From Paenibacillus thiaminolyticus (GTDB lineage Bacteria; Bacillota; Bacilli; Paenibacillales; Paenibacillaceae): 64,000 bases of DNA. Below are positions 59,135-64,000 of this stretch, in pieces (position 1 is the first letter of the stretch; each line of letters begins with the position of its first letter). The DNA lies in assembly GCF_007066085.1 (NCBI RefSeq), contig NZ_CP041405.1, forward strand, positions 5,341,001 to 5,405,000. The letters are read 5' to 3'. A program made the translations under genes and the position numbers. The notes below the pieces were generated by a model that saw nothing but the letters and a program-made list of their open reading frames with translations, was not told the origin of the DNA and searched no databases.

Positions 59135-59855
59135 GGAAATGTTTTGCCGCCTCCTTGTCGAGTAATACGACGACGTTCGGGTGAGTCTGAAGAAGAGAAG
59201 CCGGGAGATCCGTCGTAATCGGGCCGGTCAGCGCGCGGTGAACGATATCCGCCTTATCCGCGCCGCGGACGACGAGCATGATCATTTTCGCCTTCAGGAT
59301 GGAGCCGACGCCCATCGTAATCGCCTGCGTAGGCACTTCGTCAATCGATTTGAAAAAGCGCTTGTTCGCCTGGCGCGTCTCTTCTTTTAGCGTGACGACA
59401 TGCGTGCCGCTCTGCAGGTGGCGGTCCGGCTCGTTGAAGCCGATATGCCCGTTATGGCCCAGGCCCAGCAGCTGGAGGTCGATGGAAGCGTCGAAGAGCT
59501 TTTGGTCGTAGCGCTTGCTCTCTGCCTCCAGATCGGCCGCGTTGCCGTCGGGCACATGCGTATTCTCTTGATCAATGTCAATGTGATCAAATAATTGCTT
59601 GTTCATGAACGTGCGGTAGGTCTCCGAATGATCGGAAGGCAGACCGACATATTCATCCAGATTGTACGAGGTGACCTGCTTGAAGCTGACATATCCTTTC
59701 CCGCAGAGCCGGATCAGCTCCTGGTAGATACCGATCGGGGTGCTTCCCGTAGCCAGCCCGAGCACGGCATGAGGCTTCGTCTGCACGAGGCTGGCAATAA
59801 TGCTGGCCCCGTTCTGGTTCAATTCTTCATTGGTCTCGAACGTCAAAATATTCAT
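59127..59855 (-). CDS. nagB: Glucosamine-6-phosphate deaminase
   Basis: 242 residues from the ATG at 59855 (GGAGG upstream). Converts glucosamine-6-P to fructose-6-P and ammonia. GLATGSTPIGIYQELIR (~38-54, phosphate loop), YNLDEYVGL (~68-76, with the proton-transfer Asp), LLGLGHNGHIGFNEP (~127-141, catalytic D/H/E region) and ITMGVGSILKAKMI. Its ribosome site lies inside the end of the regulator gene, so translation is coupled. Short Firmicute-type NagB lacking the allosteric C-terminal extension. Confidence 0.93.
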   Translation of the reverse strand: MNILTFETNEELNQNGASIIASLVQTKPHAVLGLATGSTPIGIYQELIRLCGKGYVSFKQVTSYNLDEYVGLPSDHSETYRTFMNKQLFDHIDIDQENTHVPDGNAADLEAESKRYDQKLFDASIDLQLLGLGHNGHIGFNEPDRHLQSGTHVVTLKEETRQANKRFFKSIDEVPTQAITMGVGSILKAKMIMLVVRGADKADIVHRALTGPITTDLPASLLQTHPNVVVLLDKEAAKHFHE

Positions 59856-59865
59856 TGTGTTGGTG

Positions 59866-60723
59866 TTACCTCCCTTTAGCTTTACGATACTTCCGTACCA
59901 TCCGGTACGAGTGTTCCAGCATCGGAATACGCTCGTGGAACTCCTCACTCGTCATCCCCGCGAACAGGATATCGATGATATGCAGCTGCGCAATGCGCGA
60001 TGCCATATCGCCGCGCCGGATGCCCTCCTCGAGCGAGGAAGCGAACAGTCGAATGTCTGCCAACGAGGCAAGACGGTTCGGTCCGACCTTCGTCAAGGAA
60101 ATGGTGGTCGCTCCCTGTTCCTTCGCGCACAGCAGCGCCTCGATCGTCTCCGGCGTCTCGCCGGAATAGGAGATGGCGAAGGCTACATCCCCCGGACCGA
60201 GCCGGGAAGCCGATGTAATCTGCATATGCGGGTCGGAGAAGCAGGATGCCTGCTTGCCGATGCGAATGAGCTTCTGATAAAAATCCAACGCCACGATTCC
60301 GGAAGTGGCCATGCCGTAAAGATCGGTTTGCCGCGCGTGAAGAAGCGCATGCAGGGCCTGCTCCAACGTCTCCAGATCCAACAATCCGGTCGTATCGGAG
60401 ATCGAGCGGATATGGTTGGTCTCGATAGCGGCAATGATGTCTGGCAGCGGGTTGCCTGCAATGATGTCTTGGTAAGTGAGCGGAACGCTCTGTTGGGCCA
60501 GGTCGGCAGCGAGCTTCGTCTTGAAATCGGGATATCCCCGGAAGAGGAGCGATTTGCAGAATCTCGTTACCGTCGCGGGCGAGGTGCCTGACTGTTCGGC
60601 GAGGTCCGTAATGCCCATCGTCACTACATTTCCCGGAAATTGCAAAATGTAATCGGCAACCTTCCGCTCCTGCGGGTGATATTCTTCGAATTTTTGCCGG
60701 ATCGCCTGCAATATTGTGGACAA
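59866..60723 (-). CDS. MurR/RpiR-family regulator of the nag operon
   Basis: 285 residues from TTG 60723 (AAAGGATGAT spaced 5-7 nt); an ATG three codons upstream directly abuts AAAAGG. N-terminal helix-turn-helix (ITDLAEQSGTSPATVTRFCK, ~38-57) and a SIS sugar-phosphate domain (~110-270) with MATSGIVALDFYQKL and VAFAISYSGETPETIE. Presumably senses an amino-sugar phosphate and represses the operon it heads; a perfect palindrome lies at the promoter. Confidence 0.88.
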   Translation of the reverse strand: MSTILQAIRQKFEEYHPQERKVADYILQFPGNVVTMGITDLAEQSGTSPATVTRFCKSLLFRGYPDFKTKLAADLAQQSVPLTYQDIIAGNPLPDIIAAIETNHIRSISDTTGLLDLETLEQALHALLHARQTDLYGMATSGIVALDFYQKLIRIGKQASCFSDPHMQITSASRLGPGDVAFAISYSGETPETIEALLCAKEQGATTISLTKVGPNRLASLADIRLFASSLEEGIRRGDMASRIAQLHIIDILFAGMTSEEFHERIPMLEHSYRMVRKYRKAKGR

Positions 60724-60785
60724 ACCAATCATCCTTTTACGGTCAGATAGAATGAAAAAAATTTTGATAGATTTATACTTTAACA

Positions 60786-60833
60786 TGAAAATTATTTCAC
60801 TATTATCATAGTCAATTGGCAAGGAGAATACAA
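60786..60833 (-). promoter_or_regulatory. Promoter and palindromic operator of rpiR-nagBA
   Basis: Leftward -35 TTGTAT (complement of 60828-60833), 17-nt spacer, -10 TATGAT (complement of 60805-60810). TGAAAATTATTTCA at 60786-60799, a perfect TGAAA-N4-TTTCA inverted repeat, covers the expected transcription start. Likely the RpiR regulator's binding site; inference. Confidence 0.55.
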
Positions 60834-60926
60834 GGCGAACGGAAGGAAATACACAAATATATCGGTTTTTGCTTAGGTTCGGAACGGGGGTTCGTACAAT
60901 GGCGTTCCATCGCCTCCAGAAGAGGA

Positions 60927-60962
60927 TGAAAGAAAGAGCGGAAGACTTGATCTTCCGCTCCG
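60927..60962 (-). terminator. Terminator after the second AraC gene
   Basis: GAGCGGAAGA pairs with TCTTCCGCTC over a 5-nt loop; leftward it is followed by TTTCTTTC. Confidence 0.7.
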
Positions 60963-60992
60963 TCCGGCCAGTTGGCAGGAGGACCAGTTTCC

Positions 60993-61850
60993 TCAGGATT
61001 CGGTGGACAGCTGGCGCTGATCCCGGAATTGGCGCGGGGATAATCCCATCCGATTTTTGAAGGTTCGGTAAAAATAGGTGTAGCTCTGAAAGCCGCACAT
61101 CTCGGCAATCTGCTCCAGCGGCATGTAGCCGTGCAGTATTCGTTCGCAGGCGAGCGTAATCCGGACCTGGATCGCATAATCCATAATCGATTGCTGGAAG
61201 GTCTCTTTGAACACATGGGATGCCCGCGAGACGCTCAGTTGAACTGAATCGGCGGCATCCTGGAGCGAGAATGGCTCCGTCGCATGCACTTCGACATATT
61301 GCTTGATGCTGTGGGCCAACTGGGCCGTCCGGTTCATATTCAGGAAAGACGGATGCGTCCGTTCCGTCAGCGTCCGCCCGAGTATGCCGAAGAAAGCGAA
61401 GGTGAGATGCTTGACAATATCGTTCACCTTAATCGAACCGAAGAGGCGCTGCTCCTGCATAATCTCGCGCCAGAGCGACAACAGATGGTCGTCGATTCCG
61501 ATCGCGGACTTGCCGGGGCGCTCTTGCTTCGCCCACCATTGGTTGACCCAGGGGCCGTTAAGAATCATGTAATAATCCAGACTGTGCACTTTGCGAAGCG
61601 GATCGGATACGTTCGGATTGCGGTAGCCAATCTTCAGATCATAATACCCGCCCGGGGCGAGCATCAGGAGATCGCCGGGCTTCAACTCCTGATACCCTCC
61701 GTCCAGCCAGGCGTGGCCGCTGCCCTCCAGCTGGATCCGGACCAGGTAGTGCTTCAGATCGGGAATGACGAGCGTCATCGCTTTGCTGTGCCGGGCATGT
61801 CCGGCGAACAGCAAGGAGATGTCCTGCCGCGGTTCACTGGACTGAGACAT
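60993..61850 (-). CDS. AraC-family transcriptional regulator
   Basis: 285 residues from the ATG at 61850 (AGGGGGAT upstream); the longer frame to 61907 has no ribosome site. N-terminal cupin sensor (LEGSGHAWLDGGYQELKPGD, ~42-61), middle dimerisation part, C-terminal double helix-turn-helix (LQDAADSVQLSVSRASHVFK and LEQIAEMCGFQSYTYFYRTF) ending MGLSPRQFR. Divergent from the isomerase/dehydrogenase pair, which it may regulate. Confidence 0.87.
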   Translation of the reverse strand: MSQSSEPRQDISLLFAGHARHSKAMTLVIPDLKHYLVRIQLEGSGHAWLDGGYQELKPGDLLMLAPGGYYDLKIGYRNPNVSDPLRKVHSLDYYMILNGPWVNQWWAKQERPGKSAIGIDDHLLSLWREIMQEQRLFGSIKVNDIVKHLTFAFFGILGRTLTERTHPSFLNMNRTAQLAHSIKQYVEVHATEPFSLQDAADSVQLSVSRASHVFKETFQQSIMDYAIQVRITLACERILHGYMPLEQIAEMCGFQSYTYFYRTFKNRMGLSPRQFRDQRQLSTES

Positions 61851-61931
61851 GTAAATCCCCCTGTTATTCTTGTTCTCATATACCTCGATTATATCAGACA
61901 ATAGCAAGATTGTTCATGTAAAAATGATATC

Positions 61932-61973
61932 CTTCATTCACAGTCCGGGTACAATGTGGCACAATGAATGAAG
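61932..61973. promoter_or_regulatory. Inverted repeat around a candidate promoter, AraC/isomerase gap
   Basis: CTTCATTCA (61932-61940) and TGAATGAAG (61965-61973) are a perfect 9-bp inverted repeat with arms three helical turns apart. Between and around them TTCACA, 17 nt and CACAAT form a possible promoter for the isomerase. Good candidate operator in the 209-bp divergent gap. Confidence 0.4.
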
Positions 61974-62059
61974 TCCGATGTAAACCTTTTCAGAGGAGTG
62001 CTCGGCGAATACAATAAGGCAGCCTGTCCAATATTCAATTTAAAAGAGGTGCTTGGTCC

Positions 62060-62818
62060 ATGAAAATCGGAGTGCAGCTTTATACGGTGAGAGACGAGAC
62101 CGAAAAGAACTTCATCGGCACGCTGGAAAAGATCGCGGAAATGGGCTACGAAGGCGTAGAATTTGCCGGCTACGGCGGATTGAAGCCGCAAGAACTGGAG
62201 GACGCGCTCAAGCGTCTGAATCTTGCTGCCGCAGGTTCCCATGTCAGCATCGAGCAGCTTGTCGATCACCTCGACGAGCAGATTGAGATGAACACGGCGA
62301 TCGGCAACCGGTACATTGCGTGCCCGTGGCTTCCGGAATCGCGGTACAACTCTCTCGAAGCCTTGCTGCATACGGCAGAGCAACTGGCGAATGCATCCGA
62401 CCGGCTTGCTGAGCATGGAATTAAGCTTGGCTATCATAACCATGATTTCGAATTTACGAGAAAGCTCGGAGAAGATACGGTATTCGATACATTGTTCCGG
62501 CTCGTACCCGCAGGGAAGCTCTTCACGGAGCTCGATGTCTGCTGGGTGCAGTATGCCGGGCATGACCCGCTTAACGTCATCGCAAGCTACAAGGGACGAA
62601 TTCCGTTAGTCCATTACAAAGATCTGCGGCGCGACGAGCATGGGCGCCCGCTTACCGTCGAGCTGGGAGAAGGCGAGCTCGATCTTGTCTCCATTGCCCG
62701 TGCGTCGAAGGAAGCCGGTGCGGAGTGGCTCATTGTCGAGCAGGATGAATGCCAGCGTCCAAGCCTGGAGAGCATACGCAACAGCAGACAATGGATCAAG
62801 GCCAATCTGGACCAATAA
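62060..62818 (+). CDS. Sugar phosphate isomerase/epimerase (TIM barrel)
   Basis: 252 residues. Xylose-isomerase-like barrel: IGVQLYTVRDETEKNF (~3-18), EMGYEGVEFAGYGG (~28-41), YHNHDFEF (~130-137, metal His), TELDVCWVQYAG (~155-166, metal Asp/Glu region) and LVHYKDLRRDEHGRP (~182-196), WLIVEQDE (metal Glu). Converts or epimerises a sugar or inositol derivative. Start after AAAAGAGGTG. Paired with the dehydrogenase 83 bp downstream, a common catabolic pair. Confidence 0.88.
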   Translation: MKIGVQLYTVRDETEKNFIGTLEKIAEMGYEGVEFAGYGGLKPQELEDALKRLNLAAAGSHVSIEQLVDHLDEQIEMNTAIGNRYIACPWLPESRYNSLEALLHTAEQLANASDRLAEHGIKLGYHNHDFEFTRKLGEDTVFDTLFRLVPAGKLFTELDVCWVQYAGHDPLNVIASYKGRIPLVHYKDLRRDEHGRPLTVELGEGELDLVSIARASKEAGAEWLIVEQDECQRPSLESIRNSRQWIKANLDQ

Positions 62819-62901
62819 GACTGCCGACTACCATCGGCTTATAAAAATAGTAATACCAACCAGTTAATTATACCGAACATGCCTATAGGAGGAAAATGAA
62901 T

Positions 62902-63984
62902 ATGTCTAACATCTACAAGATCGCAATTATCGGCTGCGGGGGAATCGCGAACGGCAAGCATATGCCAAGCCTCAAGAAGCTGGACAACGTGCAAATGGTC
63001 GCATTCTGCGATATTATCCCGGAGCGTGCGGAAGAAGCCAAGGCGAAATACGGCATGGAAGACGCGAAAGTATACAGCGACTATAAGGAGCTGCTGAAGG
63101 ACGGCAGCATCGATATCGTTCACGTCTGTACGCCGAACGACTCCCATGCGGAGATTACGATTGCCGCCCTGGAGAGCGGCAAGCATGTCATGAGCGAGAA
63201 GCCGATGGCGAAGACGGCAGTGGATGCGCGTCGCATGGTAGAGGCCGCGAAGCGCACAGGCAAGAAGCTGACCGTCGGGTATAACAACCGCTTCCGCTCG
63301 GACAGCCAATATTTGAAGCAGCTGTGCGAGGACGGAACGTTGGGCGACATTTATTATGCCAAGGCTCATGCGCTCCGCCGCCGCGCCGTTCCAACCTGGG
63401 GCGTGTTCTTGGATGAAGAGAAGCAAGGCGGAGGCCCGCTTATCGATATCGGCACGCATGCGCTTGATTTGACGTTGTGGATGATGAACAACTACGAGCC
63501 TAAGATCGTGCTCGGATCTTCCTTCCATAAGCTCGGCAGCCGTCCGAACGCGGCAAACGCATGGGGATCCTGGGATCCCGAGAAATTCAAGGTCGAAGAT
63601 TCCGCCTTCGGCATGATCGTCATGAAAAATGGCGCAACGATCGTACTGGAGTCGAGCTGGGCGCTGAACGTGGCGCAGTCTGGAGAAGCGAAGTGTACGC
63701 TGTGCGGTACCGAGGCGGGTGCCGACATGTGGAATGGCCTCAACATCAACGGAGAGAAATACGGCCGCCTGTATGACCAGAAGATTGAATTGACCGCCGG
63801 CGGCGTCGACTTCTATGACGGTGAGGCCGAGAACGCTCCTGACCTGGAGATGCGTCTCTGGATCGAAGCGATCGAGCAGGACAAGGAGCCTGTCGTTACG
63901 CCGGAGCAGGCTTGCGTCGTCTCGGAAATTTTGGAGGCCATTTACGAATCGTCCCGTACGGGCAAAGCCATCTACTTCGATTAA
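62902..63984 (+). CDS. Gfo/Idh/MocA-family oxidoreductase
   Basis: 360 residues from ATG 62902 (AGGAGGA 8 nt upstream; the ATG two codons earlier is too close to it). Rossmann motif IAIIGCGGIANGKHMPSL (~6-23), EKPMAKTAVDARRM (~94-107, the EKP catalytic Lys), GYNNRFRSDSQYLK (~123-136), and DIGTHALDLTLWMM (~182-195, His/Asp of the active site). NAD-dependent dehydrogenase, by context acting with the adjacent epimerase on the same sugar. Complete; the window ends 16 bp later. Confidence 0.9.
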   Translation: MSNIYKIAIIGCGGIANGKHMPSLKKLDNVQMVAFCDIIPERAEEAKAKYGMEDAKVYSDYKELLKDGSIDIVHVCTPNDSHAEITIAALESGKHVMSEKPMAKTAVDARRMVEAAKRTGKKLTVGYNNRFRSDSQYLKQLCEDGTLGDIYYAKAHALRRRAVPTWGVFLDEEKQGGGPLIDIGTHALDLTLWMMNNYEPKIVLGSSFHKLGSRPNAANAWGSWDPEKFKVEDSAFGMIVMKNGATIVLESSWALNVAQSGEAKCTLCGTEAGADMWNGLNINGEKYGRLYDQKIELTAGGVDFYDGEAENAPDLEMRLWIEAIEQDKEPVVTPEQACVVSEILEAIYESSRTGKAIYFD

Positions 63985-64000
63985 GCCATTAAGCCATAGA

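Overview
The window reads as chromosome from a spore-forming, GC-rich Firmicute, most likely a Paenibacillus. The basis is gerE, a YhcN/YlaJ-type spore lipoprotein, YheC/D, CgeB-like and SpsI/SpsJ-like spore-surface genes, the ccpN-yqfL pair, a perfect FapR box on fabH, strong GGAGG ribosome-binding sites and frequent TTG/GTG starts. The species assignment is inference. || Layout. 1-1.75 kb: start of a leftward gene and a DEAD-box helicase. 1.8-14.9 kb: a tandem array of seven intact solute-binding lipoprotein genes plus two decayed copies, with no permease or ATPase of their own. Four of the units carry the same promoter, preceded by hexamers phased at about 11 bp. 15.1-17.2 kb: ecsAB. 17.2-21.2 kb: a gluconeogenesis-control block of glpX, a divergent SR1P-like small protein, an unknown gene, ccpN and yqfL, with a CcpN-like box between glpX and the SR1P gene. 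21.2-25.8 kb: IS debris, a chemotaxis receptor, a dead IS3-family element nested in another element's ends, and a non-coding repeat that also sits inverted at 6.8-7.3 kb. 25.8-30.1 kb: oxidoreductase, aminotransferase, AraC regulator, psd. || 30.2-50.4 kb: the most distinctive region, a probable spore-surface glycosylation locus. A 2757-residue protein made mostly of about 230 decapeptide repeats, ending in a WIAG-tail-like domain, is surrounded by six glycosyltransferases (GT4, GT2, CgeB-like), an rfbA/rfbB (SpsI/SpsJ-like) pair, small proteins and a YheC/D ATP-grasp protein. Five of the six glycosyltransferases carry Arg-rich ends, and three of these plus one 89-residue protein share a Gly-aromatic four-residue-period motif. 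The giant repeat is acidic and His-rich, so basic tails docking on an acidic scaffold is a testable idea. || 50.5-54.8 kb: a four-gene GldA/F/G plus DUF4340 ABC operon. 54.8-57.7 kb: fabH under a FapR box, a repeat-rich YhcN-type lipoprotein with a candidate sigma-G promoter, and gerE with a textbook sigma-K promoter. 57.9-60.8 kb: rpiR-nagB-nagA, with a palindromic operator candidate. 61-64 kb: an AraC regulator divergent from a sugar isomerase/epimerase and a Gfo/Idh/MocA dehydrogenase.
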